DNA from: Aequoribacter sp049615385
GTDB taxonomy: Bacteria; Pseudomonadota; Gammaproteobacteria; Pseudomonadales; Halieaceae
Length of the DNA stretch: 64,000 nt
Assembly: GCF_049615385.1 (NCBI RefSeq)
Contig: NZ_JBMZFL010000008.1
Direction: 5' to 3' (one strand)
Below are positions 1 through 8,942 of this stretch, piece after piece. Numbering within the stretch: position 1 is the first letter of the stretch; every line of letters begins with the position of its first letter. The notes under the pieces were generated by a model. It saw only the letters and a list, made by a program, of their open reading frames with translations. It was not told where the DNA came from and ran no database searches. A program made the translations under genes and the position numbers.

Positions 1-112
1 GAGCTGGAGCTGGAGCTGGAGCTGGAGCTGGAGCTGGAGCTGGAGCTGGAGCTGGTGCTGGTGCTGGTGCTGGAGCTGGAGCTGGTGCTGGTGCTGGTGC
101 TGGTGCTGGTGC
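1..112. repeat. Hexanucleotide tandem repeat, GAGCTG/GTGCTG
   Basis: Eighteen complete head-to-tail hexamers cover 1-108. The first nine are identical GAGCTG, followed by a mixture of GTGCTG and GAGCTG. A six-base unit keeps the minus-strand reading frame whatever the copy number, and each unit encodes Ala-Pro. The array begins at the window edge, so its true length is unknown. The homogeneous left part suggests recent expansion by slippage. Confidence 0.95.
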
Positions 113-343
113 GTTGCGCCGAACCTTAATGTCGGCGCCGATGCCTCGTAGCTGCACGTAAAGCTTTGATGCTAGCGGCTTCGGAGCCGATTTTTTTAAC
201 GTTATCGCTTTGCCGTTAAATAGGGCTTTGACCTTCTCGGGTGCTAGTTTAAGAACTTTAGCGAGAGCCTGCTCGACATCGTGTTGATCAAAGCCTTCAA
301 TGGCTTCACCAAGGAAGACGATGTCAAACAGTTCTTCGCTCAT
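1..343 (-). CDS. Protein with N-terminal domain and long Ala-Pro repeat (C-terminus beyond window)
   Basis: An open frame runs from an ATG at 343-341 leftwards through the window edge without a stop. The first 77 residues (beginning MSEELFDIVFLGEAIEGF) form a compact charged domain. They resemble a small N-terminal domain found on assorted gammaproteobacterial membrane or hypothetical proteins, but I cannot name the family. From residue 78 the protein is a strict Ala-Pro repeat of at least 37 residues, which should be a stiff extended linker to a domain outside the window. It lies 15 bases downstream of the peptide-transporter gene on the same strand, so co-transcription is likely. Function is unknown. 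Confidence 0.75.
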   Translation of the reverse strand, partial: MSEELFDIVFLGEAIEGFDQHDVEQALAKVLKLAPEKVKALFNGKAITLKKSAPKPLASKLYVQLRGIGADIKVRRNAPAPAPAPAPAPAPAPAPAPAPAPAPAPAPAPAPAPA

Positions 344-358
344 AGGTTTAGGGTGTGC

Positions 359-1903
359 TTAGTGTATGCCGCGCATACCTTTCTTTAGTAAGGGACTTAT
401 CACTAACAAAGCGAAACCTGCGCCCAAACCTAGCCAGAGTAGGAACTGAAACAGTTCTGTGTACGATGCCAGAGCCTCGCTAATGCTCAGTACTTCGCCT
501 TCATGCGTGTCAATTGCGGCGAGCTTCGAAAGCTGTGCTGCGACGAACTCCGAGTATGCGGTTGCTAAGAACCAAGCGCCCATCATCACGCCGACCACTC
601 GGTGCACCGCCAGTTTTGTGACTGCAGATAAACCAACAGGCGACAGGCACAGCTCTCCTGTTGTGTGCAGCAAGTAGGCCAGCACCATCCAGATTGCAGC
701 GACTCGACCACTCTCATCGGGCATGGATGCCCCAATGACCAGAGCACCGAATCCTAAACCTGCCTGCATGATTCCCAATGCGAACTTGACCGGCGTGCTG
801 GGTTCCATGCCGCGCTTGCCCAAGAAGACCCAAAGCAGGGCGAAGACCGGTGCGAACAAAAAGATGAAGAAGGCATTCAAAGAGCCAAATTGTGCGGCGG
901 TCAATTCCATGCCGAGAAGGCTGCGGTCCATAACGCGATCCGCATATAAGGTCATGGACGCAGCGCTCTGCTCAAACAAGGCCCAAAATACCACGCTCGA
1001 TAGTGTTAGCACGATCAATACAATCATGCGAGATCGTTCTTCAGCGTCACACTGGGTTGCGATAAACCAAGAAAGTCCGACCAACACAATAACGCTTAAG
1101 GTATTCAATAGGGTGCCAACGGCTCCATGGAATTGCAGCATTTGCCACACGATGGCGACCGCAAATACCGAGCCCAGATAAATGGTATTTTCGCGGGACA
1201 ATGCACCCACAAGCTTTTCTTTTAGCAATTCGTCGCTGGGCGGCTCAGCTAGGCCGCGTAAATATTTTTGGCCGCGAATAAATGTGACTAAGCCAAACAA
1301 CATGCCGATACCCGCGGCACCGAATCCGTAACTCCACCCGTAGGTCTCGCCTAGATAACCACACAACAAGGTCGCGACGAACGAACCGAGGTTGATACCC
1401 ATATAAAAAATGGTAAATCCCGCGTCGCGACGCGGGTCTTCTTTGCTGTACAGCTGACCGACAATGGTCGAGATGTTCGGTTTTAAAAAGCCCACACCAA
1501 TCACAATTAAGGCTAAGGACGCATAAAAGATTTGAAGAGCTTGGGTGTCTTGAACAACCTCGCCGGCCACCATACGCGCTTGCTCGCCCTCGAAAGCCAT
1601 GCCTAGGTGCCCCAGCACGAGCAAAATACCCCCGAAAATGACAGCCTTACGCATGCCGAGATAGCGATCAGCCAACAGGCCACCGATAACGGGCATGGCA
1701 TACACAAGCGCAGCGTATCCGCCAAGGACTTCGAGGCCTGCGCCATCCGAAAATAAGTGGTATTTGGTCAAGTACAGCAGTAGCAAGTACTTCATGCCGT
1801 AGAACGAAAAGCGTTCCCACAACTCAGTTGCGAAACACACAAATAAGCCTTTTGGATGCCCGAAAAACGCTGTGTCTTCGGCGGCAAACGCTGCGTTGGT
1901 CAT
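359..1903 (-). CDS. POT/PTR2-family proton-dependent oligopeptide transporter
   Basis: A 514-residue polytopic inner-membrane carrier of the major facilitator superfamily that imports di- and tripeptides with protons. The family signature ELWERFSFYG lies at residues 27-36; its ExxER residues couple protons in known POT transporters. A second hallmark, IFYMGINLGSF, sits near residue 165 in transmembrane helix 5. Length and the hydrophobic periodicity fit the DtpA/YjdL type with 12-14 helices. It starts from an ATG at 1903. The Ala-Pro-repeat gene follows on the same strand. Exact peptide preference cannot be read from the sequence. Confidence 0.93.
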   Translation of the reverse strand: MTNAAFAAEDTAFFGHPKGLFVCFATELWERFSFYGMKYLLLLYLTKYHLFSDGAGLEVLGGYAALVYAMPVIGGLLADRYLGMRKAVIFGGILLVLGHLGMAFEGEQARMVAGEVVQDTQALQIFYASLALIVIGVGFLKPNISTIVGQLYSKEDPRRDAGFTIFYMGINLGSFVATLLCGYLGETYGWSYGFGAAGIGMLFGLVTFIRGQKYLRGLAEPPSDELLKEKLVGALSRENTIYLGSVFAVAIVWQMLQFHGAVGTLLNTLSVIVLVGLSWFIATQCDAEERSRMIVLIVLTLSSVVFWALFEQSAASMTLYADRVMDRSLLGMELTAAQFGSLNAFFIFLFAPVFALLWVFLGKRGMEPSTPVKFALGIMQAGLGFGALVIGASMPDESGRVAAIWMVLAYLLHTTGELCLSPVGLSAVTKLAVHRVVGVMMGAWFLATAYSEFVAAQLSKLAAIDTHEGEVLSISEALASYTELFQFLLWLGLGAGFALLVISPLLKKGMRGIH

Positions 1904-1958
1904 TATTCTGTGCCCTTTTAGTAATAAGTAATGAATAAAGGCGTCAATATAGCACGTG

Positions 1959-2930
1959 CTACGCGTCTGTCGACCGTAAGTGCGCTTCTAATGCTGCGCC
2001 GAATTCTGTAGGGTCTTTAATGCGTTTGACCTGTTCGAATAGCAGCGCAGCTTGACTGTGGTAGTGTTTGAGATACACCAGCCATTGCTTGACCGGGCTT
2101 GGTGTATATTTGGCGTCGTAGTGATGGCCCTGCGCTTCAAAAAACTCTAGCAGTAGCGCCGCGATTTGGCTCCATGCCAGCACTTCCTGTTGTTGATTGT
2201 TTTGCTCTTGTCGAATCAATCGACCTAGCTCCGGGCGCATTAGGGCGCCACGCGCTAACATCAAGCGATCGCAACCCGAGACACTGGCGCATTGCAGGGC
2301 GTCTGCGGTGCTCCAAACTTCACCATTAGCGACAATCGGGATGTTGGTGAGTGACTTAACTTCGTTAATGCGGTGCCAGTGCGCTGGCGGTTTGTAACCC
2401 TGCACTTTGGTCCGCGCGTGCACTGTAATCTCGGTGGGAGCTGCCCTATCTAGTCGTCGCATTAGGGTCTCGAAGAGCGTGTCGTCGGAAAAGCCCAATC
2501 GAATTTTGGCGGTGACGGGTATGTTGCAAGGTACTTGGTCGCGCACGCAGGCAACGATGTCACCGACAAGGTCGGGCGTTTGCAATAGCGACGCACCACC
2601 CTTTGACTTGTTGACAGTTTTGGCTGGGCAACCAAAATTTAAGTCGATGCCTTTAACTCCCAGATCAACCGCTCGCATGGCGTTTTTGGCCAGTATTTGT
2701 GGATTGCTGCCCAAAAGTTGGAGATACACTGGCGTGTTATTTGACGTTGCGCCCGCCTGTTTAAGTTCTGGGCAGATCTTATAAAAAACACGCTCAGGTA
2801 AGAGCTTGTCGGTGACCCGCAAGAACTCGGTCACGCAGCGCTGGTAAGGGCCCAGTCGCGTTAAGAGTGCTCGCATGGTGTGGTCTATAACACCTTCCAT
2901 GGGGGCCAGCATGAGGGTTAGCGGTGACAC
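1959..2930 (-). CDS. dusC: tRNA-dihydrouridine(16) synthase DusC
   Basis: FMN-dependent enzyme that reduces U16 in tRNA to dihydrouridine using NADPH. It shows the flavin-site start LAPMEGV, the catalytic-cysteine motif NFGCPAKTVNKSKGGA and VHARTKVQGYKPPAHW, which align with E. coli DusC rather than DusA or DusB. I chose a GTG start at 2930, about five codons before LAPMEG, because AGGAAAG precedes it by seven bases. An upstream TTG at 2963 and an internal ATG at 2912 are alternatives. It is divergent from oadG. A second Dus enzyme, DusA, is encoded near 60 kb. Confidence 0.92.
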   Translation of the reverse strand: MSPLTLMLAPMEGVIDHTMRALLTRLGPYQRCVTEFLRVTDKLLPERVFYKICPELKQAGATSNNTPVYLQLLGSNPQILAKNAMRAVDLGVKGIDLNFGCPAKTVNKSKGGASLLQTPDLVGDIVACVRDQVPCNIPVTAKIRLGFSDDTLFETLMRRLDRAAPTEITVHARTKVQGYKPPAHWHRINEVKSLTNIPIVANGEVWSTADALQCASVSGCDRLMLARGALMRPELGRLIRQEQNNQQQEVLAWSQIAALLLEFFEAQGHHYDAKYTPSPVKQWLVYLKHYHSQAALLFEQVKRIKDPTEFGAALEAHLRSTDA

Positions 2931-2970
2931 GGACAAACTTTCCTGAATACCACTTATGAACAAAGATGAA

Positions 2971-2999
2971 TGGAAAATAGCGGGGTGCTGTGCTATGAT
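2971..2999 (+). promoter_or_regulatory. Candidate sigma-70 promoter of oadGAB
   Basis: TGGAAA (2971-2976, four of six -35 matches) is followed after exactly 17 bases by TATGAT (2994-2999, five of six -10 matches). TGC directly precedes the -10, giving an extended -10. Transcription would start near 3006, about 20 bases before the oadG start codon. Assigned by consensus matching only. Confidence 0.5.
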
Positions 3000-3027
3000 A
3001 GCTCAATACTTACGTTCGGTGGAGTTT

Positions 3028-3264
3028 ATGGATCCTTTAATCAGTCAAGGACTGACCCTGATGGTGTATGGCATGACGACGGTCGTGCTGTTTTTATTGC
3101 TGCTGGTGCTTGCTACGCGAGCATTGGCATGGTTCGTGAATTTATCCCCCACTCAATCAGCTAAGGCAGTCTCTACTTCAACGGCGGCATCTGGTGCGAG
3201 CCCAAATGAAGAGACCGTCGCTGCAATCGCTGCGGCGGTAAAACGTTATCGCGATCGCACATAG
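3028..3264 (+). CDS. oadG: Oxaloacetate decarboxylase gamma subunit
   Basis: A 78-residue membrane anchor of the sodium-pumping oxaloacetate decarboxylase. It has one N-terminal transmembrane helix (about residues 12-37), then a Pro/Ala/Ser-rich linker and a basic C-terminal tail beginning EETVAAIAAAVKRYR, the usual OadG layout that ties the alpha to the beta subunit. The ATG at 3028 is preceded by GGTGGAG at 3019-3025. A longer in-frame reading exists upstream but lacks this site and would overlap the promoter. First gene of oadGAB. Confidence 0.9.
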   Translation: MDPLISQGLTLMVYGMTTVVLFLLLLVLATRALAWFVNLSPTQSAKAVSTSTAASGASPNEETVAAIAAAVKRYRDRT

Positions 3265-3309
3265 CGTCCAAGTGATCAGCTGCAGCGCCCACAAAGAGGA
3301 GAGTTTCCA

Positions 3310-5103
3310 TTGACTAAAACGCCCTTGGGTATTACCGACGTCGTTCTTCGAGACGCCCACCAATCGCTGTTGGCGACCCGATTCCGTTTGGAGGATATGC
3401 TGCCTATAGCCAGCGAGTTGGATAAAGTCGGTTTTTGGTCGGTTGAGACCTGGGGCGGTGCAACGTTTGATGCCTGCATCCGTTATTTGGGTGAAGATCC
3501 CTGGGAACGCATCAGAGAACTGAAAAAAGCCATGCCCAACACGCCTCAACAAATGCTCTTGCGCGGTCAAAATATATTGGGTTACCGGCATTATGCAGAC
3601 GATGTCGTTGACGCGTTTGTTGAGCGTGCAGCCATTAATGGTGTTGACGTGTTCCGAGTGTTTGACGCCATGAATGATGTGCGCAACCTGCAAACGGCCA
3701 TGGCGGCGGTCAAACGGGTGGGCAAGCATGCCCAAGGTACGCTGTCTTATACTCTAAGCCCTGTGCACACATTGGATATGTGGGTCGATATGGGTAAGCG
3801 CCTTGAGGATATGGGCGCAGACTCGATTGCGATTAAGGACATGGCTGGCTTGCTACGACCTTACGAGGGTTTCGATTTGGTGTCCCGCTTGAAGTCTAGC
3901 TGCGAGATCCCAATTCATATGCAATGCCACGCAACAACCGGTTTGTCGACAGCGACTATCTTAAAGTGCGTCGAGGCGGGTATTGATAACGTCGATACGG
4001 CGATTTCTTCAATGTCGATGACCTACGGTCATTCTCCTACTGAATCAGTGGTGTCAATTTTGCAAGGCACGGACCGTGATACAGGTTTAGATATTGACTT
4101 GCTAGAATCGATCGCAGCCTATTTTCGCAAAGTTCGCAAGCAATATGCTGAGTTTGAGGGCTCACTGCGTGGGGTTGATTCACGCATCTTGGTCGCCCAA
4201 GTCCCCGGTGGCATGCTCACCAATATGGAAAATCAACTGCGTGAGCAGGGTGCGGTCGATCGTTTAGACGAGGTGCTGGAGGAAATCCCGAGTGTGCGAG
4301 AAGATTTAGGCTACATTCCTCTGGTGACCCCCACCTCGCAAATTGTTGGTACACAGGCGGTTATGAATGTGTTGTCTGGGGAGCGCTACAAGTCGATTTC
4401 GCGCGAAACGGCAGGCGTGCTTAAAGGCGAGTATGGTGCCACGCCCGCTGCGGTGAATGCCGAGTTGCAGGCGCGCGTGCTCGAAGGTGCTGAACCCATC
4501 ACCTGCCGGCCAGCAGATTTGTTAGCCCCAGAACTGCAAACGCTTATAAAAGAGCTCGAGCAGCTGGCAGCAGAGCAGGGTATTGGGCTCAACGCCGACA
4601 ATACAATTGACGATGTGTTGATCTACGCCTTGTTCCCACAGGTGGGTCTTAAATTTCTTCAGAACCGCGGAGATGCGTCGGCATTTGAACCGCACCCCCA
4701 AAATCGTGCTGAGCCCAAAGCGGCTGCGGTTAGCGCGCCCAGTGCGGGTGGCACTGAGGTTTATGATGTTGCCGTCAACGGTAAAGTATACAGCGTTCAA
4801 GTTGCGCCCAGTGGCGAGCTCGGTGCGATCGTGGAGCGCGCTTCCGCCCCAGAACCTGCTACCGCAGGTGCTGTCCGCACGCCAACCACGGGAGCTTCAA
4901 TTGTTGCGCCATTAGCGGGCACCATTGTGCGTGTTCCCGTGCGTGTGGGTGACAGAGTCTCACAAGGGGATGTGGTGTTAATTTTGGAAGCCATGAAAAT
5001 GGAAACCGAAATTCGCGCTCCGGCCGACGGTATCGTTAATTCGATTGATGTCACGGCCGGCGATTCTGTTGCCATCGGCGTGAATTTGATGGTGATCGGT
5101 TAA
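3310..5103 (+). CDS. oadA: Oxaloacetate decarboxylase alpha subunit (carboxyltransferase plus biotin carrier)
   Basis: Soluble 597-residue subunit that moves CO2 from oxaloacetate to biotin. The N-terminal carboxyltransferase barrel shows LRDAHQS (metal site) near residue 15 and IKDMAGLL, whose lysine is carboxylated in the family. A PYC/OadA middle domain and an Ala/Pro-rich linker follow. The C-terminal biotinyl domain carries EAMKMET with biotin-accepting Lys563. Translation starts at TTG 3310, with AAAGAGGAGAG just upstream; no ATG precedes the conserved ITDVVLRDAHQS. The stop directly abuts the oadB start. Biotin must be attached by a BirA encoded elsewhere. Confidence 0.96.
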   Translation: MTKTPLGITDVVLRDAHQSLLATRFRLEDMLPIASELDKVGFWSVETWGGATFDACIRYLGEDPWERIRELKKAMPNTPQQMLLRGQNILGYRHYADDVVDAFVERAAINGVDVFRVFDAMNDVRNLQTAMAAVKRVGKHAQGTLSYTLSPVHTLDMWVDMGKRLEDMGADSIAIKDMAGLLRPYEGFDLVSRLKSSCEIPIHMQCHATTGLSTATILKCVEAGIDNVDTAISSMSMTYGHSPTESVVSILQGTDRDTGLDIDLLESIAAYFRKVRKQYAEFEGSLRGVDSRILVAQVPGGMLTNMENQLREQGAVDRLDEVLEEIPSVREDLGYIPLVTPTSQIVGTQAVMNVLSGERYKSISRETAGVLKGEYGATPAAVNAELQARVLEGAEPITCRPADLLAPELQTLIKELEQLAAEQGIGLNADNTIDDVLIYALFPQVGLKFLQNRGDASAFEPHPQNRAEPKAAAVSAPSAGGTEVYDVAVNGKVYSVQVAPSGELGAIVERASAPEPATAGAVRTPTTGASIVAPLAGTIVRVPVRVGDRVSQGDVVLILEAMKMETEIRAPADGIVNSIDVTAGDSVAIGVNLMVIG

Positions 5104-6405
5104 ATGGAAAAGCTGCTATTGCTGTGGTCATCGTCTGGGTTGGCCCAAGCGGAAATGGGGCAAGTCGTTATGATTGCCGTTTGTTTACTGTTGTTGTACC
5201 TCGCGATAAACAAAGGTTTTGAACCCCTTTTGCTTTTGCCCATTGGTTTCGGCGGTGTTCTTGCGAATATTCCCGGGGCCGGCTTGGCATCACCTGTGCT
5301 TGAGAACGCCGTGCACTTTGGATCGGCCACCTTGCTTGACCAGCTTAATCTGCTCGCAGGTGTGGATAATCTGTCGGGTGAGGCGCTTCTTCATCTTCTT
5401 GAAGGGCTTGCTCCCGCGGATCGCCTGTTGGCCGAGAGCTATGCTCATGCCGCGGGATTTAGCGATGGCATGCTGTATCAGTTTTACTCGGTCGCCATTG
5501 GCTCGGGTATAGCTCCCTTAGTCATTTTTATGGGTGTGGGTGCTATGACCGATTTTGGCCCCTTGCTGGCCAACCCTAAAACCCTCATTTTAGGCGCTGC
5601 GGCACAGTTCGGAATTTTTGCCACGGTGTTAGGTGCTGTGGGTTTAAGTGCGCTCGGTCTGATGGACTTTAGTTTGGCTGACGCTGCAGCCATTGGCATT
5701 ATCGGCGGCGCTGATGGTCCGACCGCGATTTATGTTTCAAGTATCCTAGCGCCGGATTTGTTGGGCGCTATTGCGGTGGCAGCCTATTCTTATATGGCCC
5801 TTGTACCATTGATTCAGCCGCCGATTATGCGAGCACTGACAACAGTAGATGAGCGCAAAATTGTCATGAGTCAATTGCGCGACGTATCGCGCCGGGAAAA
5901 AGTGCTATTCCCGATCATACTTCTGGTCTTGGTTGCACTGTTGTTGCCAGACGCCGCGCCTTTGTTAGGTATGTTCTGCTTGGGTAATTTAATGCGAGAG
6001 AGCGGGGTAGTTGATCGGTTGTCAGATACAGCCCAGAACGCCTTGATTAACATCACAACGATCTTTTTGGGTTTGTCGGTAGGCGCTAAGCTGGTGGCCG
6101 ACAAATTTTTAGATGTAAACACGCTTGGTATTCTCGCTCTGGGTATTGTTGCCTTTTCGATTGGTACGGCGGCCGGTATTTTGATGGCTAAATGTCTGAA
6201 TCTGTTCTCCAAGCAAAAAGTGAATCCATTGATCGGATCTGCGGGCGTATCCGCCGTACCTATGGCAGCGCGCGTCTCGAATAAATTAGGGCTTGAGGCC
6301 GATCCGCAAAACTTTTTGCTAATGCATGCGATGGGTCCGAATGTGGCGGGTGTTATTGGATCAGCTGTAGCGGCTGGCGTCATGATCGCGTTGGTGGGTG
6401 CTTAA
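5104..6405 (+). CDS. oadB: Oxaloacetate decarboxylase beta subunit, Na+ pump
   Basis: A 433-residue polytopic membrane subunit that decarboxylates carboxybiotin and uses the energy to export Na+. The family core IIGGADGPTAIYVSS is present near residue 200; its Asp is essential for Na+ translocation in the Klebsiella enzyme. The C-terminal part includes GSAGVSAVPMAARVSNKLG. The ATG follows the oadA stop with no spacer, indicating translational coupling. The complex couples carbon metabolism to a sodium gradient, which other Na+-linked carriers in the cell could use. Confidence 0.96.
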   Translation: MEKLLLLWSSSGLAQAEMGQVVMIAVCLLLLYLAINKGFEPLLLLPIGFGGVLANIPGAGLASPVLENAVHFGSATLLDQLNLLAGVDNLSGEALLHLLEGLAPADRLLAESYAHAAGFSDGMLYQFYSVAIGSGIAPLVIFMGVGAMTDFGPLLANPKTLILGAAAQFGIFATVLGAVGLSALGLMDFSLADAAAIGIIGGADGPTAIYVSSILAPDLLGAIAVAAYSYMALVPLIQPPIMRALTTVDERKIVMSQLRDVSRREKVLFPIILLVLVALLLPDAAPLLGMFCLGNLMRESGVVDRLSDTAQNALINITTIFLGLSVGAKLVADKFLDVNTLGILALGIVAFSIGTAAGILMAKCLNLFSKQKVNPLIGSAGVSAVPMAARVSNKLGLEADPQNFLLMHAMGPNVAGVIGSAVAAGVMIALVGA

Positions 6406-6488
6406 CCGATTCACTGGATGCAGTATCAGCGATGGCTTGGGGCGGCAAAGTTTTGTAAACTAGCGTTTTTTGTCAGGACAGTCGCTTA

Positions 6489-7436
6489 ATGAACCCGAAT
6501 TATTTGGATTTCGAACAACCTATCGCTGAGCTCGAGGCTAAGATCGAGGAGCTGCAATTGGTAGGCGCCGGTGACGGGATCGATATTGCGGAAGAAATCC
6601 AAACACTGCGTGGCAAAAGCTCCAAGCTTACCGAGAAAATTTACGCTAATTTGAGCCCGTGGGACATTGTTAAAGTTGCTCGTCATCCTCAGCGTCCATA
6701 CAGCCTGGATTATATCCCAAGAATTTTTACTGAATTTGATGAGCTCCACGGCGATCGTCATTTTGGTGACGATAAGGCGATCATTGGTGGCGTAGCGCGC
6801 CTGAACGGCGAACCGGTCATGGTGATTGGGCAAGAAAAAGGACGTTCCGTTAAAGATAAAGTCTATCGAAATTTTGGTATGCCCAAGCCCGAAGGCTACC
6901 GCAAAGCGTTGCGCCTGATGGAAATGGCTGAACGGTTTAAAATGCCTGTCGTGACTTTAATTGACACCCCCGGAGCCTACCCAGGCATTGATTCTGAAGA
7001 GCGGGGGATTAGCGAGGCGATTGCGCAAAACTTGGCCGTGATGTCGCGCCTAAAAACGCCGATCGTGTGCGTGGTCATTGGCGAGGGAAGTTCAGGCGGT
7101 GCCTTGGGAATCGGAGTGGGTGACCACTTGGCGATGCTGCAATATTCGACGTATTTCGTGATCTCTCCTGAAGGTTGCGCCAACATTATCTGGAAAAGCT
7201 CAGAATTCGCGCCCGATGCGGCAGCGGCGATGGGGGTGACGTCCTCTGTTCTGCAGGATTTGGGCATTGTCGATGCGACGATTCCCGAGCCTATGGGAGG
7301 GGCGCATCGAGATATCGATGGTATGGCGAGCAGAATTAAATCTCATGTCGAGACCGAGCTGGCGCGCTTGAAATCTCAGTCTCTAGACGACTTGCTGGCG
7401 GCTCGCTACGATCGCTTGCTGTCTATTGGTAATTAG
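6489..7436 (+). CDS. accA: Acetyl-CoA carboxylase carboxyltransferase subunit alpha
   Basis: A 315-residue subunit that with AccD transfers the carboxyl group from biotin-AccB to acetyl-CoA, the committed step of fatty acid synthesis. Typical features are MNPNYLDFEQPIAELE at the start, an N-terminal helical pair, and the crotonase-fold motifs LIDTPGAYPGIDSEERG and GEGSSGGALGIGVGDH forming the oxyanion holes and CoA site. The Shine-Dalgarno site is weak. tilS follows nine bases downstream, as in the accA-tilS neighbourhood of many gammaproteobacteria. Confidence 0.97.
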   Translation: MNPNYLDFEQPIAELEAKIEELQLVGAGDGIDIAEEIQTLRGKSSKLTEKIYANLSPWDIVKVARHPQRPYSLDYIPRIFTEFDELHGDRHFGDDKAIIGGVARLNGEPVMVIGQEKGRSVKDKVYRNFGMPKPEGYRKALRLMEMAERFKMPVVTLIDTPGAYPGIDSEERGISEAIAQNLAVMSRLKTPIVCVVIGEGSSGGALGIGVGDHLAMLQYSTYFVISPEGCANIIWKSSEFAPDAAAAMGVTSSVLQDLGIVDATIPEPMGGAHRDIDGMASRIKSHVETELARLKSQSLDDLLAARYDRLLSIGN

Positions 7437-7445
7437 CGCCACTGT

Positions 7446-8798
7446 GTGCTCGACATGGGCTTGTTAGGCAAGTACCCGCGCGTCGAGCAGTTTTTACTCG
7501 GTTACCTCGACGCGCCACGTTGGCTCTTGGGTGTCAGCGGCGGTGCCGATTCCGTCGCCCTGATGGCGTTCGTGCGTGCCCTGGGTGACGCGCACGACAT
7601 ACCCCCGGTAAGCGTTATTTATATCGATCATGGTTTGCATCCTCATAGCGCAAATTGGGGTGTTCTTGTTGAGCGAGTCTCCAAGCAGCTAAGTTTTGCG
7701 TTCCAAGCGAGATCGGTGGCGGTTGTCGAATCTGGTGGCGGGCTAGAAGAGGCGGCCCGTGCCGCTCGGTACCGTGCATTTGAAGACCTCATGTGCGAGC
7801 AAGATGTGCTAATGACCGCGCATCATCAAGAGGATCAGTTAGAAACCTTCTTAATGCGCGCCTTTCGAGGTGCGGGGCCGGAAGGCTTGCGATCTATGTT
7901 ACCTGAGCGGTCTTTGGGTGTCGGATTGCTCATTCGCCCTTTATTAGGCGTTGCTAGGAACGATTTGGTACACATTGCGACAGCGATTGCACCCGATTAC
8001 GTGCACGATCCCAGCAATTTAGATACACGATATGATCGTGGTTTTTTGCGACAAGAGCTCGTACCTTTGATTCGTGCGCGCTGGCCACAAGCGGCCGTTT
8101 CGGTGGGGCGCTCGATAGAGCTGCTGCAAGCTTTGTGGGACAGACAAATCACTCTGCAGGTGCCGAATAAACGCGCGCTGACGGGCGAGCCAATATTGGA
8201 CGTATCTCTGAGGCTAAACTCCAGTGCACTGGCGGACTTAATTCGTTCGTGGTTGGCGGAGCTAAGCCTGTACCGGCCATCGAAAGCTCAGTTGGATGAG
8301 TTTGTTCGGCAGCTCCAAGGCGTAAGGAATGATCAAGGGCCGATACTTCAAACAGGTCATTATACTTTGCGTTTCTATGCCGGTAGTATTTACTGCTGCT
8401 CAGATACAGCCAATGTTGGTTCCCGAATTACAACGTATGAGGCCGGTGCCGAACTTTGCGCGGAGTCTGCCTTGGGTCTGTTTAAGGTCAATCTTCCCGC
8501 AGCGTTAAAGGGGCGGTTTAGTGCTCGTACGCCGCTTGCAGGCGAATCTTGCCGAACGCATAGCAAACAGCCAAGTCGTAAATTGACAAAATTGCTGCAC
8601 GAGTGGCGCGTTCCACCTTGGTGGCGCGGCGCAGTGGTTGTGATGTGTGTTGATGACCAGGTGGTTAGCGTTCTGAATCGGGTGGTTGATGGCGACTTGT
8701 TAGCGAAAATTCACCCGACAATTGAGGGGCTGAAGGTCGATTGGCAGCACCAGCTAATCGAAAAATCACCGTTTGTCTATCAGCAAGTTTCGCAATAA
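7446..8798 (+). CDS. tilS: tRNA(Ile)-lysidine synthetase
   Basis: Converts C34 of the AUA-decoding tRNA(Ile) to lysidine using ATP and lysine, which is essential for reading AUA as isoleucine. The PP-loop SGGADS is at residues 31-36, followed by IDHGLHPHS and TAHHQEDQLETFLMR. The C-terminal TilS domain carries the RTPLAGESCRTHSKQPSRKL segment. Length (450 residues) suits the gammaproteobacterial form. The start is a GTG at 7446; an ATG at 7455 is three codons in and could be used instead. Confidence 0.94.
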   Translation: MLDMGLLGKYPRVEQFLLGYLDAPRWLLGVSGGADSVALMAFVRALGDAHDIPPVSVIYIDHGLHPHSANWGVLVERVSKQLSFAFQARSVAVVESGGGLEEAARAARYRAFEDLMCEQDVLMTAHHQEDQLETFLMRAFRGAGPEGLRSMLPERSLGVGLLIRPLLGVARNDLVHIATAIAPDYVHDPSNLDTRYDRGFLRQELVPLIRARWPQAAVSVGRSIELLQALWDRQITLQVPNKRALTGEPILDVSLRLNSSALADLIRSWLAELSLYRPSKAQLDEFVRQLQGVRNDQGPILQTGHYTLRFYAGSIYCCSDTANVGSRITTYEAGAELCAESALGLFKVNLPAALKGRFSARTPLAGESCRTHSKQPSRKLTKLLHEWRVPPWWRGAVVVMCVDDQVVSVLNRVVDGDLLAKIHPTIEGLKVDWQHQLIEKSPFVYQQVSQ

Positions 8799-8814
8799 AC
8801 ACCAGCAGATTCGA

Positions 8815-8841
8815 TTGAGCTAACCCCACCTTTCTGATAAT
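8815..8841 (+). promoter_or_regulatory. Candidate promoter upstream of pyrG
   Basis: The 144-base gap between tilS and pyrG holds TTGAGC (8815-8820) and GATAAT (8836-8841, five of six -10 matches) separated by 15 bases, a little short of optimal. It could start the pyrG-kdsA-eno run. No attenuator or leader-peptide structure was seen. Consensus evidence only. Confidence 0.3.
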
Positions 8842-8942
8842 CTGATTTCCCATTCTGATGCGGCGTTTGAAGATCAACGAGGGCCTGTTCCTAGTGATCG
8901 TTAAGGGTCGTGCCTATCTTTTTTATTAGGAAAAAGGCTGTC

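Noticed and set aside
1..112. Tandem repeats as a CRISPR array or phage attachment site
   Set aside because: The units are six bases without spacers and encode Ala-Pro in a continuing reading frame.
3178..3735. Long minus-strand open frame (185 codons) opposite oadA
   Set aside because: It lies antisense to conserved oadA sequence, lacks recognisable domains and mirrors the codon bias of the real gene.
5871..6383. 170-codon minus-strand open frame opposite oadB
   Set aside because: Antisense shadow of a membrane-protein gene with no plausible start site or family features.
8799..8942. Possible riboswitch or attenuator before pyrG
   Set aside because: No leader peptide, pyrimidine-run attenuator or strong paired stems were seen; only a promoter-like element is supported.
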